Source: Ophiura sarsii (Eukaryota; Echinodermata; Ophiuroidea; Amphilepidida; Ophiuridae). From it: a stretch of 64,000 nucleotides of DNA. The notes beneath the pieces were generated by a model. That model saw nothing but the letters and a program-made list of their open reading frames with translations. It ran no database searches and had not been told where the DNA came from. The stretch lies in NCBI GenBank assembly GCA_035610835.1, contig CM069446.1:68619062-68683061 (forward strand). Reading direction: 5' to 3'. The number at the start of each line of letters is the position of its first letter. Positions within the stretch are counted from its first letter, which is position 1. Of the stretch, positions 32,479-44,800 are shown piece by piece. The translations under genes were made by a program, and so were the position numbers.

Positions 32479-32531
32479 CGTATTATTATTTTCGAAGGTT
32501 GCAACGCTTCTCTGGAATTCCCTCACGAGAT
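32479..32531 (-). CDS. Exon: start of the recognisable GAIN-like region (tentative)
   Basis: The donor ACG|GTAAGA follows 32479, and the phase 0 end fits the next exon. The frame reads LVREFQRSVATFENNNT, which joined to NVGGALQDWDNLALALV gives a plausible amphipathic helix plus loop. The only AG upstream in range is at 32532-32533, after AAAATAG, giving a 53-base exon with a poor pyrimidine tract. The frame stays open further upstream (FDDNIKID), so the true 5' boundary may differ. Previous exons, expected to end in phase 1, were not found. A TTAA-flanked MITE begins about 106 bases upstream. Confidence 0.5.
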
Positions 32532-32637
32532 CTATTTTGATGTTATCGTCGAATGTATAATTGTATATAAAAAGGTAAAGAAAGAGCATTTTAACAAGTA
32601 TTCGTATGAATATAAATGGAACAATTTACATCGTTAA

Positions 32638-33035
32638 AGGGACATCAAGTGGTGTTGAAAATTTTAAATGTTTAAAAATTTACTTCAGAATTCAAGATGA
32701 ACATAAAAAATTGCCATTATTGTTGTTTCTACTACAAAAACACAGCAAAACTTGATTAAAACAATATCATCGCTATTTATTGAAAGACGCCCTCTATGCA
32801 AATATGGTTCGTGGTATGTATCATGCGTACTGCAGAGGGATACTGCTGGACGTAAAATGCTCGTCCCGGCTGTACGAGCATTTTTGAATCGACGTTTTCT
32901 TGTACAAAGAGGGCTGATTTTTCTTAATCCTTATAGGTGTAAGTTCATACATGTAATACAATTATAAAAAATATAATAATCCCAGTTTGTATCATAATTG
33001 AGGGCGCAGCCTCCAACACATCTCTTAGTGTCCCT
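32638..33035. mobile_element. 398-bp TTAA-flanked MITE (AGGGACA family), copy 2
   Basis: TTAA at 32634-32637 and 33036-33039. The ends are AGGGACATCAAG and CTTAGTGTCCCT. It aligns along its whole length with 21464-21854, except that the central palindrome is disrupted here. Confidence 0.85.
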
Positions 33036-33299
33036 TTAATTCAATAACCGCGTGAGTGTATGTGCTGCGCGACCAAAATCCTCCGGAAGTTTTGATTTAA
33101 GCATCATTCTTGCGTGCTCGTTTGCTGTATTTTCTAAGGTGTAAAACAAAGTAAAACCGAACATCACTAAACACTAAACAGGCAATTCAGATTTGAGAAT
33201 TCGAGGAAAATAAAATCTCATCATAATATTTGCTGCAATGTATAGGAAATCCAAAGCAGCCAAGAAAAATGACTACGTAATCTGGTAAATATAATTTGT

Positions 33300-34891
33300 T
33301 TCTAATATAAACTAGAGCGGTTCTCGGGTTTCGCGGGTTTTGCGGTTATCGGGTTGCATGGTTTTTGGTTGAGCGGTTTCGGTAGACATGGTTTGTGGTT
33401 TGTACTTTAGGATCCCAGCGGAACCAGATTCGATGACTGTCACATTGTTAGCGATGTGTTGTTATAATGGATAGTTTGATCCTCGAAATGTCTCTAAACA
33501 TTTGATTCTTTCCTTCCTTCATTATTTTGATGTGTTCCAGTATCAAAGGTTTGACCGGCTAGCTACACATTTGTGTACGTAGCTCAAAATGAGAAATCAT
33601 ACCAAAAAAATCAAATCGGGACACATTTTATGGTGTCCGTCATTTTTGGATAAATTGCCAGCAATTTTTCTTCTCTGTCAAATGTGTTGCAGTATGAGCG
33701 GCTAGCTAAACAGACTTTATGCGTAGCTCAAAATGTGAAATCATATCCAAAAATTCAAATCGGGACACATTTCATGGTATCCGTCATTTTTTTGACTAAA
33801 TTGATGGGCATATTTTATCTCCGTCAAATGTGTTGCGGTTTGACCGGTTAGCTACACAGACTTTATAGGTAACTTTAAATGTGAAATCATATCCAAAAAA
33901 TCAAATCGGGACACATTTTATGGTGTCCGTCATTTGTTAGGCTAAATTGCTGGACATTTTTGTTCTGCGTCAAATGTGTTGCGGTTTGACCGGTTAGCTA
34001 CACAGAATATATACGTAGCTCAAAATGTGAAATCAAATCAAAAAAATCAAATCGGGACACATTCTATGGTGTCCGTCATATTTTGCCGGCCGGCTAAATG
34101 GCCGGATTTTTTTTCTGTCCATCAAATGTGTTGCGGTTTGACCGGTTAGCTACACAGACTTTATACGTAGCTTAAAATGTGAAATCATATATTAAAAAAA
34201 ATCAAATCGGGATACAAGTTATCTGAGACGAATTCATCTCAGCATGTTATGGTGTCCATCATTTTTTAGGCTAAATTGCCGGAATTTTTTTTCTGCGTCA
34301 AATGCGTTGCGGTTTGACCGGTTAGATACACAGAATATATACGTAGCTCAAAATGTGGAATCAAATCCAAAAAATCAAATCGGGACACATTCTATGGTGT
34401 CCGTCAAAATTGCCGGACATTTTTTCTGTCCATCAAATGTGTTGCGGTTTGACCGGTTAGCTACACAGATTTTATACGTAGCTTAAAAATGTGAAATCAT
34501 ATTTTTAAAAAATCAAATCGGGATACAAATTATCTGAGACGAATTCGTCTCAGCATGTTATGGTGTCCATCATTTTTTAGGCTAAATTACCGGAATTTTT
34601 TTTCTGAGTCAAATGTGTTGCGGTTTGACCGGTTAGCTACACAGATTATATACGTAGCTCAAAATGTGAAATCAAATCCAAAAACTAAAATCGGCACACA
34701 TTCTATGGTGTCCGTCAAAATTGCCGGAAATTTTTTCTGTCCATCAAATGTGTTGCGGTTTGACCGGTTAGCTACATAGACTTGATACGTAGCTTAAAAT
34801 GTGAAATCATATCAAAAAAATCAAATCGGCGGGACACAAGTTATCTGAGACGAATTCGTCTCAGCATGTTATGGTGTCCATCATTTTTTTA
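33300..34891 (+). repeat. Tandem array, about 140-155 bp units with an approximately 311-bp higher-order unit
   Basis: It opens with a CGGTTTTCGGG-like G/T-rich lead (33312-33400). Then about nine units share GTCAAATGTGTTGCGGTTTG, ACCGGTTAGCTACACAG, ACGTAGCTCAAAATGTGAAA, TCAAATCGGGACACATT and TGGTGTCCGTCATTTTT. In the distal part, two alternating unit types make a 311-bp period (34244, 34555, 34866), each with the 20-nt palindrome CTGAGACGAATTCGTCTCAG or a one-base variant. A diverged inverted relative occupies 56380-57000. Confidence 0.92.
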
Positions 34892-35142
34892 AGCGGATTG
34901 GAATTCATCAGTAAGATCTTTGGATTTTAGGTGTTCATTGAGTCTGGAAACAGCGGGGTATTCAAGGATCTTGCCAAGGGTGGGGAGGTTCGAAACTAGG
35001 CGGTAATTTTTAAGTACGTCTGGGTCAAGGGTCTGCTTTTTTAATCAGAGGAGTGATCACTGCTTCATGGAGAGCAGATGGGAACAGACCAACTCGAAAA
35101 GAATTGTTGACAACAGACATAACAAATGGAACCATAATATGA
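34892..35142 (-). pseudogene. LINE (CR1/L2-like) reverse transcriptase fragment
   Basis: The minus strand reads HIMVPFVMSVVNNSFRVG, LFPSALHEAVITPLIKKADP, then a one-base frameshift near 35030, then LDPDVLKNYRLVSNLPTLG, KILEYPAVSRLNEHLKSKD and LTDEFQSA. This is the start of the reverse-transcriptase domain (fingers, 'LKNYRPVSNLP'). In LINE order it directly follows the piece at 55834-56244. Confidence 0.9.
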
Positions 35143-35290
35143 ATTCAGGACGTTTCATCCCACCGCGTTTCGTCCCAGCTCGGTTTCGACCCTATACCAT
35201 TTCATCCCATAGTCGTTTCGACCCAATACCACTTCATCCCATAGTCGTTTCATCCCCATGTAATATTCATACCAGTACAAACCATTGATT
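35143..35290. repeat. Minisatellite of GTTTCATCCC-type words
   Basis: CGTTTCATCCCA, GTTTCGTCCCAG, GGTTTCGACCCTA and ATTTCATCCCATAGT repeat at about 20-22-bp spacing. The inverted counterpart (GGGATGAAACCG) lies at 52975-53080. Confidence 0.85.
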
Positions 35291-35309
35291 GTCCATTGAT
35301 TCGCTCGAT

Positions 35310-35715
35310 ATATAGCACACAGCGGGTAACGCGGGGATCGATTACAGAGCAATACACCCTGAACTATATGCACGCCTCTCCGTATCTACTACTTTACTAA
35401 AATATGGGGCCGCGCCGGTGAATCGCTCACGGAACGACTCAGCGAGCATAGCGGCAATCGATTACAGGGCAACTACACCGTGAACTTATGCACGCCGCCG
35501 CCTCTCCGTATCTACTTCTTTACTACGATCACGGGGCCCGGGGAATCGCTCACGGACGGCTAAGCAAGCGTAGCGGGGATCGATTACAGGGCAATACACC
35601 GTGAACTTACGCACGCCGTCTTTACTACTTTACGTGGAATCGCTCACGTAACGGCTCAGCGGACATAGCGGGGATCGACTACAGGGCAATTCAGGGCAAT
35701 ACACCCTGAACGGGA
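35310..35715. repeat. Tandem repeat, about 121-bp unit, about 3.5 copies
   Basis: Units share GCGGGGATCGATTACAGGGC, AATACACCGTGAACTTATGC, ACGCC, CTCCGTATCTACTACTTTAC and GAATCGCTCACGGAACGGCT. The block is relatively GC-rich compared with its surroundings. Confidence 0.85.
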
Positions 35716-37020
35716 AGTGTCAACCCTTTTATTTTGATGATCAACTTTTGATTCTAAGTTCGATATAGGCCAATATAGGCCAATATAGGCTACTTTAAAA
35801 AAAATGAAGGCCGTCTTCATCTAAACAAGTTTATTTAAAGTGCGCTGGATTGGGGGTGCCTTCGTCTCAGTCTTAAGTTGATAAGTTCATTTACACGAGC
35901 TAAGTACATTTAAACTGAGATTAAAATACCTAAAAATTAAAATCAGTTGCGTCCTTTTTTAATTGTAACATGTCATATTAATTCATATTATCATGTACGC
36001 TACCAGTGGTGTAATTGGAAAGTATAAAAGATTGAAATCTGGGGCTAAAATACTAATAAATTCCAGATTTTACGGAATAGGCCTATGCGGTATTTTAGTC
36101 TCAGCTTTTAAATGTATTTATCTCTCATTATTTGTTAAAATCTTGTTTGTTTATTCAGTTAGTATTAACACGTGCTGGATAACGAGATGAAGAAACGCCC
36201 AACGAAAGCTGGGGTTTCACGGGGAAAGTTACCATACAATTTGGGCGTGGTCGCGTTTGATCTCAATCACTTCATTAAATCCCACCGACTGTGTTTGACG
36301 CGCGCAGCTTAAAGTTAATCTGTTCGGTATTAGTAACCGACAAATTCGATTTTTTTATAAAGAGATAATCTTTTACTATCTGATTCAATACTTATTATTA
36401 TCACCTTATTGTCTCTAATATTGAATTGGCATACCACACATTCCGTAAAATAAAATTATACTTTTTAAAACAATGACTAAAATGAAGCCGTCTTCATATA
36501 ATCAAGTTGATTTAAAATGCATAAGTTGATAGCTAAAGTACATAAACTGAGCTTAAAATACCTAAAAATTCAAATCTGTTGGAAAGTATAGATTGTCAAA
36601 TCAGTTGGAAAGTATAGATTGAGATGGTTATTTTACAGAATATGCGTGTAGGTATTTAGAAGCAATATTACTACGAGTTTTACGCCGTTACAAATTTTGA
36701 AACAATATTCTTCAATGTGTAGCAAATATTGTAAAATAGTTACCACCAGCAAAGGCATACGTGGAGGTGAAGTTGGCTACATATTAAATATAATTTGGAC
36801 TACGTTATTAAAAAGTAAACCTGGTTTAGAACTTAAAAAAACCTAACGGTCCCGGGTGTCGGCGTGCAATTAACATGTTATGTCTTATTCTATTTTCTAT
36901 TTTCTATAACGACAAACAATGGTCATCGAGCACCAACTAATTATCTTGCTCACTCAGTGATATCCCCCGTGATATCCTCCTCTCGTGTTCTTCTAATGGG
37001 CACATTTCATTGATAACTTT
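35716..37020. other. No recognisable feature
   Basis: AT-rich with a triple AATATAGGCC at about 35770-35792. Words around AAACTGAGMTTAAAATACC (35910 and 36548) suggest an old duplication of about 640 bp. No genes are seen. Confidence 0.5.
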
Positions 37021-39940
37021 CTATATTCTTATGTTTAGTGCAATACCAAAGTGTAAAATTTATTTACGGCAGCCTATACGACCGGCCGGCGCCTCCCCGT
37101 CCCCGGGATTCGGGTAGGGGAAATGTCACGGTATATGATCATCTGGCGAGTGGCAAAACACTACCCGTTCCTATCCTAAAGCCTTGCAAGAATACTATCA
37201 TCCTCATTTTAATTTCTCTAATTTGAATGTGCTACCTGGATGAAGGTGAAGTGTTTCCCGTAAGTCTCGGGCGTCGGCACGTGTGCGGAACCGTATCTAT
37301 ATGCGGTTAGTATTGTAATATCGTTACCACCAGCACGTATTGCAAATTCGTTACCACCAGCAAATAGGCATGTGAAGGTGCAGGGGTATGTTGGTTACGT
37401 ATATTTAATCATTATTTGGACTACGTATATTCAAAAGTAAACTTTGTTTAGAACTTTAAAAAACCTAAAGCCTTGCAAGAATAGCCATCTTCATTTTAAT
37501 TTCTCTGATTTGAATGTGCTACCGGGATGAAGGTGAAGTGTTTCCCGTAAGTCTCGGGCGTCGGCATGTGTGCTGATCCGTATCTATATGCGGTTAGTAT
37601 TGTAATATCGTTACCACCAGCACGTATTGCAAATTCGTTACCCGACCAGCAAATAGGCATGTGAAGGTGCAGGTGAATGTTGGTTACGTATATTAAATCA
37701 TTATTTGGACTACGTATATTCAAAAGTAAACTTTGTTTAGAACTTTAAAAAACCTAAAGCCTTGCAAGAATAGCCATCTTCATTTTAATTTCTCTAATTT
37801 GAATGTGCTATACCGGAATGAAGGTGAAGTGTTTCCCGTAAGTTTAGTGCAATACCAAAGTGTAAAAGTTATTTACGGCAGCCTATACGACCGGCCGGCG
37901 CCCTCCCGTCCCCGGGATTCGGGGGTGGGGGATGTCACGGCATATAGTGAACACTCAATCTGGCGAATTGGCAAAACACTACCCGTTCCTATCCTAAAAG
38001 CCTTGCAAGAATAACTATCCTCATTTTAATTTCTCTAATTTGAATGTGCTACTGCTAATGTATAATGGCATTTGGCAGCGCATGACACCATTAACATTCC
38101 CGGCGCGCCGACGGCTGTGCACGGGTCGCTATCCCCAGGCTCACACCGTCATGGACAACCGAACAAACGCCCCGTGCAAGTGCCGCCCTGCTATTCTCCC
38201 CGACATGAGCCCGAGAAACCACTCCCCCAATAGCTGCGCATTTGAGTTCCCCGGAACCAACAAGTCAATCCTCATTTTAATTTCTCTAATTTGAATGTGC
38301 TACTGCTATTAATGTCAACCCGTATTTATAAAATGATCCTATAGGCCTATAGCCTCATTTTAAATTTAAGTGATGGAGGTTTTATGAATTTTAGCGAAAT
38401 TAAATTCTTATTTATAGGGCTCCCTAGCCTCGTTTGTAAGAAGGAATAGCAAAATAATATTCAATTATTTTGTTCCAGAATTACCTTACACGAAGGGGTT
38501 TCATTTATTAGCTTGGCATTTGTATATCATTTTGTGTTACTTGGTGTTTCAGCCCACTGCCTGTTTGAAGTTGTTAACATTTGAAATGTAAATGAATAGG
38601 CCTTGAATATAATTCTTGTATAAATGCATCGCGAAGTCGCATCCATTTGGCAGCGCATGACACCATTAACATTTCCCGGCGCGCTGACGGCTGTGCACGG
38701 GTCGCTATCCCCAGGCTCACACCGTCATGGACAACCGAACAAACGCCCCGTGCAAGTGCCGCCCTGCTATTCTCCCCGAGATGAGCCCGAGAAACCACTC
38801 CCCCAATAGCTGCGCATTTGAGTTCCCCGGAACCAACAAGTCAATATAACTATCCTCATTTTAATTTCTCTAATTTGAATGTGCTACTGCTATTAATGTC
38901 AACCCGTATCTATAAAATGATCCTATAGGCAATCCGTATCTATATGCGGTTAGTATTGTAATATCGTTACCACCAGCACGTATTGCAAATTCGTTACCCG
39001 ACCAGCAAATAGGCATGTGAAGGTGCAGGTGAATGTTGGTTACGTATATTAAATCATTATTTGGACTACGTATATTCAAAAGTAAACTTTGTTTAGAACT
39101 TTAAAAAACCTAAAGCCTTGCAAGAATAGCCATCTTCATTTTAATTTCTCTAATTTGAATGTGCTATACCGGAATGAAGGTGAAGTGTTTCCCGTAAGTT
39201 TAGTGCAATACCAAAGTGTAAAAGTTATTTACGGCAGCCTATACGACCGGCCGGCGCCCTCCCGTCCCCGGGATTCGGGGGGGGGGGGGGATGTCACGGC
39301 ATATAGTGAACACTCCATCTGGCGAATTGGCAAAACACTACCCGTTCCTATCCTAAAAGCCTTGCAAGAATAACTATCCTCATTTTAATTTCTCTAATTT
39401 GAATGTGCTACTGCTAATGTATAATGGCATTTGGCAGCGCATGACACCATTAACATTCCCGGCGCGCCGACGGCTGTGCACGGGTCGCTATCCCCAGGCT
39501 CACACCGTCATGGACAACCGAACAAACGCCCCGTGCAAGTGCCGCCCTGCTATTCTCCCCGAGATGAGCCCGAGAAACCACTCCCCCAATAGCTGCGCAT
39601 TTGAGTTCCCCGGAACCAACAAGTCAATATAACTATCCTCATTTTAATTTCTCTAATTTGAATGTGCTACTGCTATTAATGTCAACCCGTATCTATAAAA
39701 TGATCCTATAGGCCTATAGCCGCATTTTAAATTCAAGTGATGGAGGTTTTATGAATTTTAGCGAAATTAAATTCTTATTTATAAGGCTCCCTAGCCTCGT
39801 TTGTAAGAAGGAATAGCAAAATAATATTCAATTATTTTGTTTCAGAATTACCTTACACGAAGGGGTTTCATTTATTAGCTTGGCATTTGTATATCATTTT
39901 TTGTTACTTGGTGTTTCAGCCCACTGCCTGTTTGAAGTTG
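37020..39940. repeat. Tandem 1.36-kb repeat with internal sub-duplications
   Basis: The block starting GTGCAATACCAAAGTGTAAA and containing GACCGGCCGGCGCC and CCCGTCCCCGGGATTCGG occurs at about 37038, 37848 and 39204. The GC-rich block TTTGGCAGCGCATGACACCA ... GTTCCCCGGAACCAACAAGT occurs at about 38068, 38646 and 39427, and again at 52768. The period between 37733 and 39089 is 1356 bp. TTAATTTCTCTAATTTGAAT recurs as a junction word. Short frames over the GC-rich block are broken differently in each copy, so the block is not treated as coding. Confidence 0.9.
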
Positions 39941-40189
39941 CTAACACTTTCCACGCGGCTATTAGTTTTACCATATACAAAAGAGATTTTTTCAGAAACC
40001 TTTCCCAATTTTCAAAGTCTATCTCAAAGATTACTGACTCAATACTAGGCATGTTTGTACTTATGTCAATGCATTTCTCATGGTGATTCTAAATATGGTA
40101 ATGAAATTAAATAATTTTGACATTTTTCAAACATTTTGTGAAATTTTGGAATGGGCTAAACTTTAGAATACCCCACCATTTTTCAAGCT

Positions 40190-41056
40190 CCACCTGTAAA
40201 AAACGCTGGCAACGGCGACGGCGCGAAGACTAACCGTTTAAGAAATGACTTCGGCGACGGCGCGAAGCTTTACCTTTTTAAAAATGGCCTTCGGCGGGAA
40301 GGTGGGTTTTTTTCTGGCTTCGGCGGCTTCGCCGACGGCGTGAAGCTTCACCTTTTTAAAGAGGGCTTCGGCGACGGCGCGAAGCTTTACCTTTTTAAAA
40401 ATGGACTTCGGCGGGAAGGTGTTTTTTTTTCTGGCTTCGGCGGCTTCGCCGACGGCGTGAAGCTTCACCTTTTTAAAGAGGGCTTCGGCGACGGCGCGAA
40501 GCTTTACCTTTTTAAAAATGGGCTTCGGCGGGAAGGTGTTTGTTTTTTTGGCTTCGGCGGCTTCGGCGACGGCGTGAAGCTTCACCTTTTTAAAGAGGGC
40601 TTCGGCGACGGCGCGAAGCTTTACCTTTTTAAAAATGGGCTTCGGCGGGAAGGTGTTTTTTTTTCTGGCGACGGCGGCTTCGGCGACGGCGTGAAGCTTC
40701 ACCTTTTTAAAGAGGGCTTCGGCGACGGCGCGAAGCTTTACCTTTTTAAAAATGGACTTCGGCGGGAAGGTGTGTTTTTTCTGGCTTTGGCGGCTTCGCC
40801 GACGGCGTGAAGCTTCACCTTTTTAAAGAGGGCTTCGGCGACGGCGCGAAGCTTTACCTTTTTTTAAAAATGGCCTTCGGCGGGAAGGTGTGTTTTTTTT
40901 GGCTTCGGCGGCTTCGCCGACGGCGTGAAGCTTCACCTTTTTAAAGAGGGCTTCGGCGACGGCGCGAAGCTTTACCTTTTTAAAAAATGGCCTAAGGCGG
41001 GAAGGTGGGTTTTTTTCTGGCTTCGGCGGCTTCGCCGACGGCGAAACCAAAGAAGT
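40190..41056. repeat. 117-bp GC-rich tandem array, seven copies
   Basis: Successive GAGGGCTTCGGCGACGGCGC words begin at 40361, 40478, 40595, 40712, 40828 and 40946, giving a 116-118-bp period. Each unit has two GAAGCTTYACCTTTTTAAA segments separated by TTCGGCGGGAAGGTG and GGCTTCGGCGGCTTCG. Because 117 is 39 codons, long frames stay open on both strands with 39-residue periodic proteins. No composition or motif suggests real translation. A related GC-rich block, inverted, lies at 52240-52610. Confidence 0.92.
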
Positions 41057-41880
41057 TCGTAAATCGTTAATCAATCATTTAATCCCCATTTCCCGCATTT
41101 CCCTGTTGACATAGAATGATCATTGATAATTATATCCCCGGATATATCATGTGAGATATAGACAATAGTAGAATTTCAAATCTAGAAATTCAACGTTGTT
41201 TGATTAATAACTCAAATAAGTTTTGCTACGCGACGACAGATATGGTCGGGTGACATGCCTTTCATTTTCATTTTCTTTTAAATCACCCACTGCTTAGTTA
41301 GCATTTACACTATACATTGTAAGTTATGTTTATGAGCAAATGGCCTGTCCGAAAGCAGGTACCCTTGGTACCCTCCCACCATATATAATAATAATAAAAA
41401 TATGATAATATAAAATAGGTTTTGCCACGCGACGACAGAGATATTGTATTGCCGGGCGACGTGCCTTTCATGTTGAAGTTAAATCAACCACTGCTTAGAA
41501 TGATCATTGATAATTATATCCCCGGATATATCATGTGAGATATAGACAATAGTAGAATTTCAAATCTAGAAATTCAACGTTGTTTGATTAATAACTCAAA
41601 TAAGTTTTGCCACGCGACGACAGATATGGTCGGGTGACGTATAGGTTTTGCCACGCGACGACAGGGGTATTGTATTGCCGGGCGTCGCGCCTTTCATTTT
41701 GATTTTCTTTTAAATCAACCACTGCTTATAGGCTATAGTTAGCATTTACACTAAGTTATGTCGGAAATGAAATTCAACGTTGTTTGACTAACAACACAAA
41801 ATAAGTTTTACCACGCGACGACAGAGATATTGCCGGGTGACGTGCCTTTCATAATCAATCGCCATATTAAATTTATGTTT
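41057..41880. repeat. Tandem repeat with CCACGCGACGACAGA
   Basis: The block AGAATGATCATTGATAATTA then TATCCCCGGATATATCATG occurs at 41112 and 41498. TTTTGCCACGCGACGACAG or a close variant occurs at about 41222, 41418, 41606, 41645 and 41806, each followed by a CGGGYGACGTGCCTTTCAT-like word. Confidence 0.88.
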
Positions 41881-41889
41881 GACCCTTAA

Positions 41890-44800
41890 GTACAATGGAC
41901 TGTAAAAATGGAGGATTTTTTTAAAATGTTGGCCACGGCCCCGGAATGGAATTTCTTTATACTTTCATATTCGATGACCCTTTAGTTAAAACTAACAAAT
42001 GTGGAATTAATTTTGAAAAATAATTCTCGTTTCCATGCGCAACGGCCAAAATACCATTTTAGGGCTATTTTCCCCATTTTTGCGTTTTTAACCTCACAAA
42101 TTATCAACTTTTTAAGCATCTATTTCTAATAGACAAAAAGTATATGAAATATTTTCTTTATATAAGCTGAATAGGTAAATATGTAGATGCTTCAGTGAGT
42201 GCATAGACATAAATATGGGATATCATGATGGGTCATACCATTTATTTGAAATAGGGGTGTTTTTCAACTTTTTCAAAGTATACAAATATACCAAACCTGC
42301 ATAGCTTACAACCCACATGGTAACGCTCCGATTTCAACGTGGACCATGTCATGTTGAGATGAGACATTAGTCTTATGAAAAATGTTAATTTGAGTTTGGG
42401 GAAAATACTTCCTGAATATGCAGTGTTGCCAGATATTTTCATAAAATTTCACAATTCCTTCAAAAGCTAACGCATGTTTCGCTGTGTTTTATGATATGAA
42501 ACCGGAACCTTAAATTCACAGCGAGATGTTAATTAGAAGAAAATTTGATATTATAATAAATTTGATCATTTTAAATGGTCAGTGTTGCCAGTCATTAACT
42601 TAACGGGTGTTGCCATAGCAAGTAATATGATTACAGATTACGTTTTCAACGTGAAAAACCCTTATAACCCCAAATATGTTGTCATGTGTACTCAATGTAA
42701 TCACATATTAATTGTAAATCAATTGGTGTTCACCCCAAAATGTTTATTTGTGTTTGTGGAAAGCAAAACAGTGCTGCCAGTCTTTTACCTATTTACTAAA
42801 AAAAATCAATATAAATCTTACCGTAAGTTAAATACTACGGAAATGAAAAATCAACTTTACATGCAACATTAGGAAAAGGTAACCCACAGTAGTATTAAAA
42901 AAATATGTAAAGACTACAAATACAACTAAATACAAATAATTACATTATTATGACACGTTTGACTTGCCATACACCTTGGCTACGGGCTGTCTTTACCAAT
43001 TTGAATATGATCTGAGGGATTAGTCTTAGATATTAGTCAGGTATCTACAAAGGGTTAGGCCTAAAAAAAAAAGGTTTGAATGGCGTAACCCGACCGACCC
43101 TAAATACATCGCCGACCCTGAATATTTTTTATTATTTTGAGGGAGGAAAAAAAAAAATAACAATAAATATTTGTAAAAATGTAAAAATAAAAAAATATAA
43201 AATAAAATAAAATAAAATTGAACGAAGTATTTTATTACTTTGTTCAATTTTTATACTTTAAAAAGTTTCTGACTGTTCGCTTTCATTTTCGGCTATTTTA
43301 AGTCCCCAAAGCAGGTGATTTAAATTTTTTTAAAAAATCCCGACCGACCTACCCTATTTGTTTTGGTCATGTTACGCCAATCAAACTTCTTCTTTTTTTT
43401 AGGCCTTAGTGTGCAGCCCGGCCTCCCCCCCAAACCAACTTTTTTAACTTCCTATCATGATCCTAAGACATAATCAGGATGTTACCAACAATATTTTCAT
43501 AATGCTAAGGGGTTATGCAAGATGGCGTCCAAAATGGCCGCCACAACTGGTCAAATCTCATAAAATGACATAAGCAATCAAATTGTATGGTGAAAGTGTA
43601 GTTTTAATAGTGGGATGTATGTTTTAGACCACTAGATACTCATATCCAGAACTTTTGCTTTGTTAACACACCTATATCCAAGATGGCCGCCAAAATGGCC
43701 GCCAAAATTCTATATATATTGGCATATTTAAACCAACATGTATGATCAGAGTATAGTTTTAACAATGGGATGTATGAGTTAGACCACTAGAGACTCATAT
43801 CTAGTATCTTTGCTTTGTTAACATACTTTAAAACCAAAATGGCCGCCAAATTAAATCAAATTAATGACCTAAACTGGTCAAAAAAGTGGTCAAAATTCCA
43901 TAAAATAGCATAATATCAACCAAAATGTATGATGAAAATATAGTTTTAATGATGGGATGTATGTATTAGACCACTAGTAACTCATATCTAGTATTTGTGT
44001 TTTGTTAACATACTTAGAAATCCAAAATGGCCCCCAAAATGGGTCCCAAAATGACTGAACAAGTTGTTCAAATTCCATAAAATGGGATAATATCAACCAA
44101 AATGTATGATGAAAGTATAGTTTTAACATTGGGATGTATAATGTATTAGACCACCAGTAACTCATATCCAGTATATTTGCATTGTAATAACATAATTTAA
44201 AACTAAGATGGCCACTAAAATGGCCGCTGTAAATGTAAAAAATAGTCTACATGAGTGTATGATAATCCAAAATAGATATTGTAAGAGTGTATATTACATC
44301 AAATTCACCAAATAGTATTATTCTAAACTGCTAAGCTATTGCTTTTAGAAATAAGGCCCACCTCTGACAATTTTGATTCAGTATCACTTTCCAAAATGGC
44401 TGCCAGAATGGATAAGTTGATGTTAAATGACCTAAAACAATGGTTTTGTACCACACTATGTAATACCAATACCCCCAAATGTAATGGGGCAGTATTCACT
44501 ATATCTATGATAAAGCCTAGGGGCTGTAGATCTATACAGCTTTGAGTAGTTAAAAATATCCATCCAAGATGCTGCAAAAGGTTAAAATAACTGAAAAATA
44601 GTATTAGTTTATTGTTAGTGTTACATTAGATATGACCAAATGATTATATCTACAGCTTTTAATCCATCCAGCAAACGTATTTGTATATGTGACAAGGTAT
44701 ACTTAAATGGTATAGACTCCATTTTGACAATGTGATGTTATTAAGATGGGCATTATAATGACCATTTTATTAAACTTACCCCTAATGGTCAATACAATTA

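Larger units (their letters stand above)
11100..32531 (-). other. Gene span: GAIN/GPS-domain single-pass membrane protein (5' end not found)
   Basis: Eight in-phase exons on the minus strand join to 827 coding bases (two leading bases plus 275 codons). In order they encode the helical start of a GAIN-like region, a beta-rich GAIN core with several N-x-S/T sequons, a GPS cleavage motif, a short linker, one hydrophobic helix and a basic tail. Every junction preserves frame and uses GT...AG. GAIN/GPS proteins cleave themselves at His-x/Thr-Ser and stay non-covalently joined; they occur in adhesion GPCRs and polycystin/REJ-type proteins. The intron between the GPS exon and the transmembrane exon is about 10.5 kb and filled with repeats. 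No TM2-TM7 exons were found downstream. Upstream exons, including the signal peptide and any ligand-binding domains, are missing, so this is a 3' partial gene. Family placement (adhesion-GPCR-like versus REJ-like) is uncertain. Confidence 0.72.

Noticed and set aside
38040..39632. Recurring frame IWQRMTPLTFPARRRLCTG seen in four repeat copies including 52745
   Set aside because: Single-base indels shift the frame differently in the copies at 38624 and 52745, with no compensation. The conserved block is better explained as non-coding repeat.
40238..40810. 154- and 156-codon open frames on opposite strands over the GC-rich array
   Set aside because: The 117-bp period is a multiple of three, so any stop-free unit stays open in both directions. 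The frames have no recognisable domain and the proteins are low-complexity periodic sequence.
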